NCBI GenBank assembly: GCA_030998015.1
Contig: JARWMV010000241.1
Coordinates: forward strand, 682,001-746,000
Direction of reading: 5' to 3'
DNA: 64,000 nucleotides
From: Ceratorhiza oryzae-sativae
Taxonomy: Eukaryota > Basidiomycota > Agaricomycetes > Cantharellales > Ceratobasidiaceae
The notes under the pieces were generated by a model. It saw only the letters and a list, made by a program, of their open reading frames with translations, was not told the DNA's origin and made no database searches. Position numbers and translations under genes: made by a program. Of the stretch, positions 11,628 to 23,673 are shown one piece after another (position 1 is the first letter of the stretch; every line of letters starts with the position of its first letter).

Positions 11628-14600
11628 TCCATGACGACAATTAGACTTAACCCGAGTCTAGAACTTCATCTGGGCCAGAGCTCTGCAGCGCACTTCAGAT
11701 AGAGCCACCCCAAGTGTTCTCTGACAACGCTCGCCATTTTCAAATGTCAGAATATAAACACCTGAAAATCTTTCCCATGATGTCAAGACATGTGAATTAC
11801 ATATCCTCAAACTTTTGTATAGCAGAAGCATCAACCCCACAATTCCACCCCGGCGCCTCAGGCTCGTTGTCCGATCCCTAATAAACTTGCGCCTCCTTTC
11901 GAATCTCCACACCGCATTTCATCAAATAAATATGACGGAATTCGTTTAGCGGGACACACGATTACAACGAGTGCCTCCCCAATACCCCCTTTTTACGATC
12001 CCAGTAGCGCCAAACCGACCCGCGTGACCTAAATTACACGGCCCGAAATCTGTGCAAACACGTGTTGAACAAAAAAAAAAACATGCGGCATTGCGTCGGT
12101 GGAACAGTGCGCACGGCCTCGTGTCTCCAGCCGTGCCATGTTGCCAGTCGCGATGGGTATAGACTGGATCGAGGAGAGTGCTTGATTTCGTGGCTACTCT
12201 TCGGAGGGAAGATAGATGCCATTGGCCGAGCCTAATTGCATCACGAAGACTGATATGCGAATGCGATGAGAACTGAGGTCAAAACGACACACACAAGTAA
12301 ACAAATGTATGACCGTCATCCTATTGTCCCGATACCATCGAATAATCGTAGCAGCGTGAACGAACCCCTGTGCATGGGAGAGCGTAGCGCGGCGCTGCAT
12401 ATACAGAAAACTATAGATAATCGATAGGCACAGCGACACACCTCGTCGTCTATTCCGCACACTGTGTTCTATCTAGATGTGCCAGAAGCACGAGCATACT
12501 CGATGAGGATGCATCCCGCGATGCAGATAATAAAATTTTATTGAGCGGCAAAAAGGCCCTCGCCGACTGTTTGAGACATGTTCCGGAACTATGCGAAAAC
12601 AATGCGCACAATACGGGAATAGTCTATCGGATCTACAAGCATCAATCGGCTCGTTCTAGGCAGTTCAGAAGCTATGGGATTGTTTTTCCTCCTTTATCCT
12701 TTTCACCCAGGGACGGTCCAAAACGTTTATCGTCACCGAGACGTTTTACCCCACTGAACCGAGCAAACAAAGCCCGCCGATAAATGAGTGTCACGTGATG
12801 ATCGATGAGGAACGGCCTGACAAAGGAGCCGGATCAAATCGCACATCCGTGTCACAAATCAAACCCGCCTCCACCCGTGACTATGACCAATCTCCCATTT
12901 GCCCGTGTTCTGTCGCAAATTCGAGCATGTTCTCGTCTCCGTTGTCGTAGGGTTAGTGGCTGCAGCTTTTTCTCCGCAGTCAAGTCATTCGGAGAGACGG
13001 CTTTTCCGAGGGTCATGCGTGGCGGCTATGATAGCCACCCGACTCGGGGTAGGGTTACACAAGCCCGGAGCTGGGTATTCGACCTGTACGCGCGTCGGTC
13101 GGCTGCTGCGCAAATGTGATTCCAGCACCGGTGTCGGCTTCTCTCCGACTCATATTCGCTGTGACTCGCAGCAGCAGGAACGCGCGTCGGGTAGGAGCAG
13201 GGGTTATTGTTGTTGTGTTTACCTGAAGGTCGGGTGGCGCGCGTCAAGAACTCAGATTGTCTCCTTTCCGTGTTTCAGACTAGCGAATGAGCGAACATTC
13301 TCTATCGAACCTCGAGCCAAAATGACTCGATGTGGGACTGCTGTGATTTTTGTTGTCACGACAAAAAAGCCATGTAGGCTACAATAGGTATCATAGTGAT
13401 GTGCTCTATAACGAGTTAACTCCGGAGACCCGCTTGAATCTGCGCTCGGATATTACAGCGTTCCTAGACCACATGTAGCGAACTAAAAACTTCCGCGCCA
13501 AGGTCATTTTCAAGCGGTGGGGGGGGGAAACAGGGTGACAGGAAAAAATGAGCCCAAACACGGACCCTCGAAACATAACAACCAAGTCAAGGCTAACCAG
13601 GGGGTAAATTGCGCTGGGAAGACTGTATTTGGTAAGTGATTGCCGTGTGCGCCGGCTGAGACACGTGTAGCATCTTGGACACTTGCGGGTGTTTGGCGTG
13701 GGTAACTATGCTTCGTGATGTGCGCTGGCGTCGGGTTCCGCCGCTACGATCACGCCCAAAAAATTTCCATCGAATGGAATTGTAGGACCCTTTGTGGGGA
13801 AGAGGCTGATGATCGCGAGCGTACCGTGCGTCGGCGTTGTGACACGTGTTACGGTCTGCGGGGTCGGAGTGGGGGGGTGAGATTTGGTCGTGCGACATAT
13901 CACATTGGTGCAATGTTTTTCACGGGAGCCGAGCGCCTGTCAGCCGCCGTGTCAATGTTTTGTTATTCTCATTGAGTTAATGTGACACCGGGATAGGGTC
14001 GCTTCCGACGGGGGGCGGGAGGTGCTGTATAGTCTCATTGCAATGCCAGCGCATGTTCAGAAGAAATTGGAGATGGTATGAGCTGGCGTGCGTGATGTGG
14101 AGTAATGAGTGTTGATCGGAGGTGGCCACGATGCGAGAAGTTGGCCAGGTGTGTTGGAAAATGTGGGGGGTACTAAAGCAGGTAAATTTCGGGCGGAGTG
14201 TCATCCGAGTTGAGACAGATGTCTCCGGGACGATGTCTTTATTGAAATACTAAATACATCGTGAGAAATGCTTCTGGTGGGGATGTACGGAAATCGACAG
14301 GGCTGCCAAGGGTGGCACGAGGCCGAAGCGTCGCCTCGATAGATCTATGATTGAATTTAATTTCTAGGGTGGTTGTGTGGTGAACGCTCGGAATGCTCGC
14401 CATTACGATTCATAGCGTACACGCAGACTGGTATTTTATTCATTTTGCGAACACGCGCGACGGGGATCTGTTCCGTTTACTGTTTCGAGCCTGGGCGTAG
14501 TGCTTCGAGGACATGGAGCACTACGTACGCCCGAGCAAAGGCGGGGGAATACCTCAGTATTACGTCTGTGGGCGCAAGGTGTGGGGTGGAATGCCAGGAT

Positions 14601-15732
14601 GGGCCGTGATACAGTGTTCTGTGCAGGGATTAAGACTGGACTATCGATGTCGATAGCATTTCGTGGGTATAGGATAGAGGTGTATGGCCTAGGCCTAGCC
14701 CGTCTGCCATAGAGTCGAGGGCTGGTGCGTAGTTTGGGGTGTTTGCTGAATGGAGAACATACTCCCGTCGGTGCGAGCGTGGGTTCTGGGGATGGATTTG
14801 GATGTGATATGCGCCAGGAGCGAAACACGCGACAGCCTCGTGTCGCATAGCGCCGCGCGGGAGACCGTGAACGAGGCAGATCCGGTAGGCCAGTTCGCAG
14901 GGGCGATAACGGCTAGGGCGGATGCGGACTGACGGCTTTTTCGATCCCAGATGCCAGGGGGCGTAGAATGTATGGCGTAGTGGCGATAGGGGCGAGCGGA
15001 TGGTCGTACATGTGTGTGCGCCGAGGCCGCTGGCGTCGCAGTCGCCCGAGTCTCACTAGGTCCGGGCTGAAATGGGGTGGGCGCACATTGTTTGGGTGCG
15101 GGTTCATTTCGATCATGCTTGGTCCGCATATCACATGATGGGTCGCGTGTCGGATTAAGGTTTCGTATACTGAACCGGGGGGGAGGGGACGCTCAGGGGT
15201 GGCGTGGAGCCAGCGGGTGGGTGACGTAAGGTATGAGGTGTATACTGTAGCATGATGCGAGGAAAACCCGGGCACTGCGACGAAGCCTGGGGGAACAACC
15301 GGGGGCGCGGCGGAACCGGGCTTGGTGACGTCCGTCCGTGACCGCGAGTGACCAGGACGAAACGGTGGGCCCGGGCGTTGCTGGGTGCGATGAACTGATT
15401 ACAGCGGTGTGGAGAGGCCAGAAACCCGGTGTTGCATGATGAAGGGCGAGACTGCGACGTTGAATAGCATGCAGGCGATGAGTGACGATGACTCGCAATA
15501 AGCGGGTGGGGATATTCGCTTTTCCAAGCCACCGGACGATTCAGGGTCCGACTTTGCATCCGGCGCACAAGGGACACATTAGGGCGAGGTCGTGTGGTTT
15601 TCGTCGCCTTCCGATCTGTCCCCCCCCTCGAGTGCATTCGTTGCGCGCCCGCCATCGCCGCCAACGACGACGCCCCACGAGCTCACCGCCCACGTCGCCG
15701 CACTGTCGCTCGCACTCGCCGTCTAAGCCGCC
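11628..15732. other. 4.1 kb without a recognisable gene
   Basis: Only short open frames without family features occur. From about 12.8 kb the sequence becomes GC-rich and G-skewed on the plus strand, and several antisense frames of 100-170 residues stay open by composition alone. The last ~150 bp, rich in CG and CCGCC, probably form the 5' UTR of the gene at 15733. I see no RNA gene, transposon or simple repeat beyond short G runs near 13520 and 13870. Confidence 0.5.
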
Positions 15733-17172
15733 ATGGCACACGTCCTCGCCGACTCCCGCCCCCGCTTCAACTCGTACCCGACCGCCATCAACACCCAGTA
15801 CGCGCCCCCTCCCAAGCAGCCCTACTCGGCCTACCACTATGCTCCCGCCACCCCCGCCACCACCCCGACCAAGTCCCACCCGGGCTCGTCCTATCCCTAT
15901 CGCCAGGCGTCCAACCCCTCCCACACCCGCCTAGCCTCCGCCCCCGTCCAGCAGGCATCGTCCTCGTCGTCCCGTGCGCTCCCCACTCGCACTGCGTCGG
16001 TCCCCACCGCCCGGCCCTCGACCTCTTCCGCACCAGTTCCAGTGCACCGCTCCACCAATCCTCTCCCCGCGGCCCCCGAGGCCTTCATCCACTCGCGCAA
16101 GAGCTCCGTCTCTCGTCCGTCCCACTCCCAGCCGCCCGCTGACCAGTACCGTCCGGGCAAGCGCGAGGACGAGCGGTATGGGTCCTCCCGCCAGCAGCCC
16201 GAGTCTGCCGCGGCCCGCCAGGCCCGGCTCCTCGCCGAGCACGAAGCCACCCTCAAGCGCATGGAGGCCCGCCAGCGCAAGGCAGAGGCCCAGGCCTGGT
16301 ACGAGGAGAGCCAGCGCCTCGCCGCCGAGGCTGCTCGCAGGCAACAAGAGGAAGAGCGTCGCCGTGCAGACGAAAAGGCTCGTGCCGACGAGAACCTCCG
16401 ACGGGCCGCCCAGGCCAAGAGCGATGAGGAGCAGCGCAGACTCAACGCTCGCAAGCAGGAGCGTGGTCGCAGCCAGACCCACAATCCCGGCGCCGCCTCT
16501 GTCGATGGCAAGAAGTGGTACCAGGGCTGGTTCCGCGAAAAGAGCCGCGATGCCCCCCGCCGCAAGGACGATCGTGGCTCCGACCGTGAGGAGCGGGGCA
16601 ACCGAGAGCGTGCCAAGAGTGAAGGCCGAGCGCGCGAGGCCAAGGATGCCCGAGAGCGTATCGAGAAGGATCGTGCCCGCAATGCGATGAGTGAGAGCGC
16701 CGCAGCCGCAGCATGGGCTACCTACGAAAAGGGCTGCAGCGAATTGATGGCAAGTGGTTTTCCTTCCAAGGACTTTTCCACGTCTAACATTCCACCACAG
16801 GATGCCAAGCCGACCAAGGGCAAACCCCTTTCGTCCAATCTCACATTCTACGACGTCCCCTGGCCGGTCTTTGGCACTGCGTCCTCGTTCCACGATCTTA
16901 CGACGCAGAACATTGCTGCTTTCCTTCTTTCCCCCCACCACTCTCAGGGCAAGAGCCGCCGTGCGCGGCTTCGTGCTGCCATCTTGATCTGGCACCCAGA
17001 CGTAAGCCTTTCATTTTCATTTCAAATCAAGTATTTGCTGACTCATTCATTCCAGAAATTCGCCCAGAAGGTGCTGCCTCGTGTCGCCGAATCCCATCGT
17101 CCCGCGGTCGTTGCGGCTGTAAACGTCGTCGCGCGAATCGTAACGGAGCTTATCAGCGCCGATGACAACTAG
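15733..17172 (+). CDS. Coiled-coil protein with C-terminal NFKBIL1-like HPD domain, copy 1
   Basis: The ATG sits in an excellent context (GCCGCCATGG). Residues ~1-140 are low-complexity Ser/Pro/Ala. Residues ~150-320 form a charged Arg/Glu/Ala-rich coiled coil. The C-terminal ~110 residues hold LTFYDVPWPVF, NIAAFLLSPHHSQGKSRRAR and ILIWHPD followed by KFAQKVLPRV, which I recognise as the C-terminal segment of NFKBIL1 (IkappaBL)-like proteins of fungi. Two likely introns, 16750-16800 (GC-AG, 51 nt, with a CTAAC branch site) and 17002-17055 (GT-AG, 54 nt, right after HPD), are both multiples of three without stops, so the unspliced reading frame also stays open (479 aa unspliced, about 444 spliced). 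A paralog lies at 30037-31593. Molecular function is unknown; human NFKBIL1 is linked to mRNA processing. Confidence 0.82.
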   Translation: MAHVLADSRPRFNSYPTAINTQYAPPPKQPYSAYHYAPATPATTPTKSHPGSSYPYRQASNPSHTRLASAPVQQASSSSSRALPTRTASVPTARPSTSSAPVPVHRSTNPLPAAPEAFIHSRKSSVSRPSHSQPPADQYRPGKREDERYGSSRQQPESAAARQARLLAEHEATLKRMEARQRKAEAQAWYEESQRLAAEAARRQQEEERRRADEKARADENLRRAAQAKSDEEQRRLNARKQERGRSQTHNPGAASVDGKKWYQGWFREKSRDAPRRKDDRGSDREERGNRERAKSEGRAREAKDARERIEKDRARNAMSESAAAAAWATYEKGCSELMASGFPSKDFSTSNIPPQDAKPTKGKPLSSNLTFYDVPWPVFGTASSFHDLTTQNIAAFLLSPHHSQGKSRRARLRAAILIWHPDVSLSFSFQIKYLLTHSFQKFAQKVLPRVAESHRPAVVAAVNVVARIVTELISADDN

Positions 17173-20100
17173 GCCCGTTCACGCGCCCTTGCCTCCGCCG
17201 CTTGAATCTCGTCCTGTCTTTGTTCCGACCTGCCTGTGTTTCCCTGTTTTGACCCATGCCTCTCTTTTCAAGCCGTCGATTCGTCAACCCCATACCCCGA
17301 CGGCTGCTGCCCTCGAACAAAAGTGGCAAGGACACCTATGCTCCCCAGTTCCACACACGCACTCGTATTTCGGTTTGGTCATTATATTCTGTCTAATAGC
17401 TTTACGGACTAGTCGTCGAGCGTTGCAGCCACCGAGTCATTGGTGGCTGCCCGCGCCGTCGGGCCTCTGGAGGTGTACCTTTGTTGTTTTCGATATAGTT
17501 TCCCTAGTTCTCGACCCCTAGTTCTCGATCCGTTCATCCCCTTTTCCATATTCGACATCTACAACTCGCAACCCTCTGTCCGGCAATCGTCGCGCGCCCG
17601 GTGTTACCCTATCTCCCTGCAACGTGACGATACCGCTCGGACCTCTGGCGTCGGCCGCCCTCCCGGCGCCCCCTCAAACACATACACAACCTCGGCTGCG
17701 GCCTCATTACCTGGTCCCCATGGGCCATATCATTTTATTTCGCGCTCACTTGACGCTTTCATTCACCCACGCTTACGTTTATACGAACTTTTACGTCTCA
17801 CGACTGGATGCTTTTTACGGACACGACCGGCTATTTGTTTTACGCTCCCCTGCGGCCTGACCCAGACATTCAACGATCGAGGTGCTCACGCATATGGTAC
17901 GGGAGGTGCTCTCGTTGCCTGCACTCGGTTCGGCCGCTCGATTATTGGTTCTCGGCTGCACGCTTAGAAACTCGGATAATCGTTTCTAATTAATCTCCCG
18001 CGTCGGCGTCTCGACTGGTGTCGAGCGCAACTTGGGATACCCCTCTCCTCCCCCACTCATCTCATTCACCGCGATCCGTGATCCGGGCCAAAACACCTCT
18101 TCTCGCAATACCCTCGTGCGCTTTAGACTCGTTCCGCCCTCCCCCTTTCCCCACTTCCCCACGCGCCGAGTTATCGTTATGGACTCTTTGTGTTTTGCTT
18201 TCTCAAAAGCACTGTAGTCGCTATCTAATGTGTTGGATGCATGCTCCAGCTTTTATTCTTGTTTTTCGTTTGTGTCTCATTTGCACACGTATCATTATAT
18301 GTTGTCGTGCGCCTCTCCATCTCTGTTCGCTGTACATAGTCTTTGCATCATCTCTCTTCGATGCGTGGGTGCTCTGTTTATTCATTCGGTTTATCCTTTT
18401 TCTATATGCGTGACTGCGTAAGATTCGACCTCGGGATTCTGCGATGGCCCGGTCCGGGACGCAAGATTGAGCAAGCCCTCTAGGGACCGGCCTTTGATCA
18501 GGCCGAATGGGCGCGGGGCGCATTTGGGCAAGGGGATGCCCAATGTAACGACCTCAGGGGGAAGAGAGAATGGTGATCGGGTGAGGCATTAACTCGACTT
18601 GGCGCCCGTCGGGGGGGTCAACCCGTCGTCTATCGCAGCCTGTCCTTCTGCCTATCGCGGCCTGTCTTCTACTCTCGACGAGGCACTGCACGGGTCATGT
18701 GCCGCGACGTCGTCCGATATTCGGAAATTCTATGGGCCTCGAGGTCAGATAGGGGTTATGGGGCGGGGTTTGTTTGGACTTTCATGTAGATCCTGGATTC
18801 ATTTCGGGCTGTGCGGGGAGGGGAGGGGGGAGCGCCGGTTGATCGTTAATGCGATGCGGTTATTCGGTGCTTTGGCAGTCACGATTGTTTATCCTAGAGT
18901 CAAACCTTTGCGCTCTGAGCGTATCGACGCCAATCTGGGCCTCGCTCATCGGAACTGGACGTTTCGGGCTCCTCGTTAACATAGCCTTTGCACGCGCTCT
19001 TCTATCGTCCAAACTCAAGAGCATTTTGCGTGTCCGATTGAGTCGCATGATGATGGCTGTTAACCCGGACGCAAGGCGATGAGCGGGCAAGTGATCGAGC
19101 ATACAAAACCCAAGTCATGTGTCTTACATCATATTCACGAGTTGGCCATGAGGCTTGCGATGAACGGAGCGAACAGCCCATAACAGGAAATGCGATGAGA
19201 GTGTGAGCACTCATCGGGTAGGTTTCATAGCGGCCTGGCAAAGGGCGGATCTTTCGAGGCTGGTTGGTTGAGCCGTGCGTAGGGGATTAGGCTCGGGTCG
19301 TGTTGGCGCGGATGGATTAGGATATATGCGGTTGCTGGAGGCTTGTATTTTTGTGTTCATGCGCAGATTATGGTTTGGATTGTGAAAATGGTGGTGTAGT
19401 TTTTACTTTTTCTGAAAGTGAAAATCAACCATTGTCGACCTGGGAGTGATTGGGGAGTCACATTGATACTTGACATACGCCGTAGCCCAGTCACGCAATG
19501 CAATTAGTTCCCAGGGGTAATAGATTGGCGGGCCCGAAACTGCGGACGCAGTGCATACAATGAATAGACAACCCCGCAGGGGATGGGGTATATAGAGATT
19601 TAGGTGACGGATGATACAAGTGAATGTAACAAATCGAATATAGTAGTACAAGGCCGAGACGAAGTAGGCAGACAAAAAATCAATCAATATAGCAAGCATA
19701 GAAAGCAGACTAGAAGAAAGGCAAAGACAGAAAGAGCAAAACTAGAAAACGAGGCGGGCCAGAACGAGACAGAACGAGAAAATAAAATAAAAGAGATGAG
19801 AGAAAAAGGAACTGGATATCGGATGAGAAATACGGCAGAGGTAGGAGTGAGAAGCATGAGAGCATAGAGGAACGAGGCCATACAAATGATTATGAACAAG
19901 GAATGAGAAATAAGCAAAACAAAAACAAAAACGTGAGAAATATGGTGCTAAGGGCACCTCCAGTTTTATCGGTCGTGCGTGAGTTTGGCCAACGATCAGG
20001 ATTTTCGTGCTGGGATGGGGTAGGCGCACAAGAAAGGCGATGACAGTCGGACGGCTAGGATGATACGAGCGGGAACGGCGACAATGGTCTTAGGGGGTGA

Positions 20101-20253
20101 AGATGACGGCGTATTTCGGGTGAATAACAACATCCACCCCTCTTTCAGGTCCCCAGTTGCACCTCCCTGGAGCGGCGCCGCCCATCCCCGCGCTGTCTGG
20201 GGCCAACAGACGGTGGGTGGCCCTGGGCGGACGACGCTGTCTAGGTATGGGCA
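17173..20253. other. 3.1 kb without a recognisable gene; pyrimidine-rich 3' flank
   Basis: The first kilobase after the stop codon is T/C-rich and probably includes the 3' UTR. The rest has scattered short frames with no family resemblance on either strand. A purine-rich tract lies inside and is listed separately. Confidence 0.45.
19660..19930 (+). repeat. Purine-rich (A/G) tract
   Basis: About 270 bases are strongly biased to A and G on the plus strand, with repeated GAGAA, AAAGA and AAAAC words but no exact unit. This is low-complexity sequence. The open frames across it (87 aa forward, 77 aa reverse) are products of composition and I do not call them genes. Confidence 0.6.
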
Positions 20254-20850
20254 TTGGCTGATCTTCAGAGTCGAGTGGCATCGGGTCGTGTTCGCGTTCG
20301 GTTTGGGTCGGGGATTGGATGTACGCCGTCGGATGGAGTTGCCGCGTCGGTGTTTTCTTTTCGATATCGTTCCCTGCCTTTACTATGTCTCGTCACGCCT
20401 AATTTCCCCTCCTGTTCTTCCCCTTCTTTCTCCGTCTTCCCTTCCACACTCGGTTCCTGCACCAAGTTTGCGTCTACCGAAGACGTAGGAGGAGAGCGGA
20501 AGGTGGTGAAGCGCAAGCCCCAGCGCACTGACGTCCCTGTTCCCGAGTTGCAGACAAAGTATGGGGGCTGTAGGACCACACAGGGCTGCTTGGAACCGTT
20601 CATCGGCGGCCCACCAGCCAAGTCGTTGTCGCCGCCGGGTAGAGGGACAGCCGCTCGTTTAATCGAAAAGTTTGAAGTTCTAGGGAGACTACAGACCCCA
20701 ACGGATTGCCTACCGATCCTGCTTCTGGCGGCTCCTCGTCTTCCGGCAATGGAACACCTGGCGGGTCAACCACCTGGTCCTCGTCTCTGGGCACCCGTCT
20801 TTTCTCTTTTTCTTTACAGCTTTCTTGCTCTGTTTCCTCGTGTCCTCTAA
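20254..20850 (+). CDS. Uncertain coding segment (Ser/Gly/Thr-rich)
   Basis: A 198-codon frame includes ERKVVKRKPQRTDVPVPE and KSLSPPGRGTAARLIEKFE, which look like real low-complexity and motif segments of a fungal signalling protein. After LQTPTD the frame becomes unlikely, whereas the neighbouring frame reads PTDPASGGSSSSGNGTPGG. One extra C around 20710 would join them, as in several better genes here. No start, partner exons or family could be fixed, and antisense frames of similar length exist. This may be a real gene, a gene relic or noise. Confidence 0.2.
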   Translation: MADLQSRVASGRVRVRFGSGIGCTPSDGVAASVFSFRYRSLPLLCLVTPNFPSCSSPSFSVFPSTLGSCTKFASTEDVGGERKVVKRKPQRTDVPVPELQTKYGGCRTTQGCLEPFIGGPPAKSLSPPGRGTAARLIEKFEVLGRLQTPTDCLPILLLAAPRLPAMEHLAGQPPGPRLWAPVFSLFLYSFLALFPRVL

Positions 20851-21839
20851 CGAGATGTCATGGTCGATCGCGAAGACGGCAGGGAAGTTAAGAGTGGGGG
20901 ATAGAGGGAGGGGGCGAGATTGTGGGAGCCAGGAAGGAGAGGAGAGGCGAGGGAGGTCGACATAGGGTGCGGCGACCTGTGTTCCAACCGGAACATCGAG
21001 AAGAGCCAACCTAGCTCAGCGTTCTAAAGTTGATTACTTCGCGAATCGCGTATTAACTTACCATACATATGCAGCACAAAGCCCAGCGATGCATCCAACA
21101 TGGGCTCAACCAAGGAGCAGGACCAACTCGCAACCACTTGGCCCAAAAGACATTTTAGTCTCGATTTCAGACATCAGTTCACCCAATCACCACACAAGAT
21201 GCGACAGGTCCGCCGAATCAGTCGATAGATCAAGATATAAATCCATGCAACTAAAGCAGCGGCTGAAAGATCAGATCAGTAAAGGCCCCGTAGCCGATAC
21301 CTCACATGAACATACCGCTCAAAGCATGGCAGTACAAGAATACAACCAAGCATATGGGAGTGTCGTTGACAGTTGCAACGTCCAGCTTGGAGTACACAGT
21401 CAGTGCACAGCTGGGGTCGGTGCGTGGAGCCTTGTAGAACACAAAATTACTAGTGGCCCGCTATGGTTGCTCCGACTCGTCGAGCATGGGCGTATAGTGG
21501 TCATCGATCTCTGGTGCGGGTTCGTCCGCCACGTCAATCGCGAGCAAGGCTTCCTCTCGAGTAGGAAGCACACGGTAAGCCGTACACTCCCCGAGTTCAA
21601 TAACCCCCGACATCGGTGGTCGTTGGGCTGCGGACGAGGATTCGGTAGGTGAGGAGCAAGCTCTGGACTGGACGTTGAATGGATGGAGACCACAAGGATA
21701 GGCTGTGCATGTGTGTCGGGAGCAGCGGCTGGGGAAGGTGCGGCGAGTAGGAGAAGCGGTTTGATACAGGACAACGAGGGGCGAATATGAGGATAGGAGC
21801 AGAGGATTGGGTAAGGGAGGTGGACGGGGTGAGGCTGAT

Positions 21840-22260
21840 TATTGCGAGTCTCGCTCGTTTGTCAGACTCAGTGCCGGCTGCTTATGAAACATTATCCCAG
21901 TGCAATAGTCGCACTCCTGCGCCAGGGTACGAATGGTGAGGCGGACGACAGGCGGGTCGACGGCATTAGCGCAGGGCTGCCGAGTTGCAGCGGCAATAGC
22001 CGTTACATATGGCGCGACACTGGTGGCAGCGAGGTGTCTCGGCGGTGGGATAAACGAGCTGACTGGCAGAGGGAGGCCTAATTGACTGAGGCTGACATAC
22101 CTAAAATGGAAAGTAAGGGCGGGACGTCGGTGAGTCGGTGGTGCACTTACGTTGCCAAGTGGAGACCTCGTGCACCGAGATAGACGGCGGCAATGGCGGG
22201 ATAATCAGAGCACCTGTCGTATGAGTCAATGGCGAGCACAAGAGGATGGAGGAAGTACAT
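21840..22260 (-). CDS. Uncertain small two-exon gene
   Basis: On the minus strand a frame beginning MYFLHPLVLAIDSYDRCSDY runs to a good GT donor (gtaagtgc near 22150). Across a ~55 nt gap ending TTTTAG near 22100 it joins an 85-codon open frame (YVSLSQLGLPLPVSSFIPPP onward, with a CDYC motif) that stops near 21840. No family is recognised. A TATA-like stretch lies ~190 bp upstream (22443-22470). The evidence is only the splice borders and open frame. Confidence 0.22.
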
Positions 22261-22442
22261 CTTGAACTCGCCAGCGGGGAACCACCATCACACAACGGAT
22301 GATTTTACAGTCCACAGAGCTCGGCCACTGGTCGTGTGAGTCTGGCAGGTGCTTGGAATGATAGGCAGGGGCTGGTGGTGGTAAATGGTTTGTTCTTATC
22401 GCTGGTCATGTGTCATGGTGTCGAGCTCAAAATAGACGCATA

Positions 22443-22470
22443 TCGGACTTGTTTATAGCATATAAATAGT
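22443..22470 (-). promoter_or_regulatory. Possible TATA element
   Basis: An AT-rich stretch, CTATTTATATGCTATAA on the minus strand, stands out from its surroundings and lies upstream of the uncertain small gene at 21840-22260. Function is inferred only from composition and position. Confidence 0.25.
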
Positions 22471-23673
22471 AGAGGTGAATATGGCGAATCAAGGAGCAAG
22501 TCTAGTGCGCGGCTACTCCTTGTCAGACTCGAAATGATGCGAGGGGGAAAGAGTGCGGTCATCACGTGAGGTAGTGGAGAGCTTGTTTGGCCATTTATGT
22601 CACGTGTGTGCAACCAGGCATTTCAACCACACACACTATCAGTTAGCTGGGGATCCCTACTCCAGGATTTAAGGAAATTAAAGAAAGAAAATTGAGCTCC
22701 TAATATGTTCGTTTCCAGTTCTCCTTTGTTACATTGCTGCTTCACCATATCGATTTTCATTGAGACACTACATCGGTATACGGGATAAGCTGCACATTGT
22801 GCGTCTGTATCTGACCAACTATTAAATTATGTTGCGCATTGAATCACCCCACTGACAGTGACCTATTGCTGGGGAAGCAACTTGAAAGCGGTAGATCAGA
22901 GTGCGATGTCCGCATATATAGTCACAAGTAATTGACCCAACCGAACGAAGATAGGTTAATGAACTATGCCCGATACTAGCTTCTACGATTAATATCACGG
23001 TTTCCATGGTTGAGAAAACGATGAGTGTATCTATGAGTAGTTCCAGAGCCCATAAATACGAACGATAGTAGCTGGGGGTGTGGGTAAACCTCGAAAGTTT
23101 GCCCAAAATTTCAAGAACAGTAATTAACTACAAGTAGCCGGTTCTTGAGTACTAGCTTGGATTTTAAAACACGAGTCTCCCGAGATGAAGTACGTATATC
23201 TCCCTCCCGATAAAATGTGTTTGAAATATCTCTTTGAGGACAACTCTAGTTGCAATCGAACACACCGATATCCTTCTTTACCATTTACCCCTTCCTTGGA
23301 GTGGGCAATGAAAATGGACAGTGCGAACAAGAATGATTGATCAAATAAAGAAGAAACTGCTTTGTAATTATGAAGCGAGACGATTAATACGGCGCTGCTT
23401 CTGTAAAACTAGCTTTTATCCCCGTCGAGTTGTGCGAGAGGAAATCCTTTTGACGAATTAGTACCAAATCAGGCCAAGCATGTCACCACAGATGACGCAT
23501 CGCACTGCCTCGCTCTTCGACTTGGATTTACACACGCCGAGACCCGACGCGCAGCTCGTCCGAGAATTTGCGCATTGCCATCCGCAGACAACCATCTAGG
23601 TATATATGAGTTAACACAATGAACGACCCCCTTGGAATAACCACCCAGCCTTCATAGACTATTAGAATTCACG
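22471..23673. other. 1.2 kb without a recognisable gene
   Basis: AT-richer intergenic sequence. Only short frames without any recognisable features are present. The 3' end must contain the fimbrin promoter. Confidence 0.45.

Noticed and set aside
14436..15664. Overlapping minus-strand frames of 100-169 codons
   Set aside because: Composition effect of G-rich plus-strand DNA; no domain, no signal peptide, no splice logic and rich in His/Pro/Ser/Thr.
15897..16995. Antisense open frames of 261 and 354 codons opposite the NFKBIL1-like gene
   Set aside because: They mirror a GC-rich, Arg/Ala/Ser-coding sense strand; their protein texture is repetitive, and the sense strand has the Kozak context, conserved domain and splice sites.
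19604..19917. Lys/Arg/Glu-rich 87-codon frame and its antisense Phe/Ser-rich frame
   Set aside because: Both come from the purine-rich low-complexity tract.
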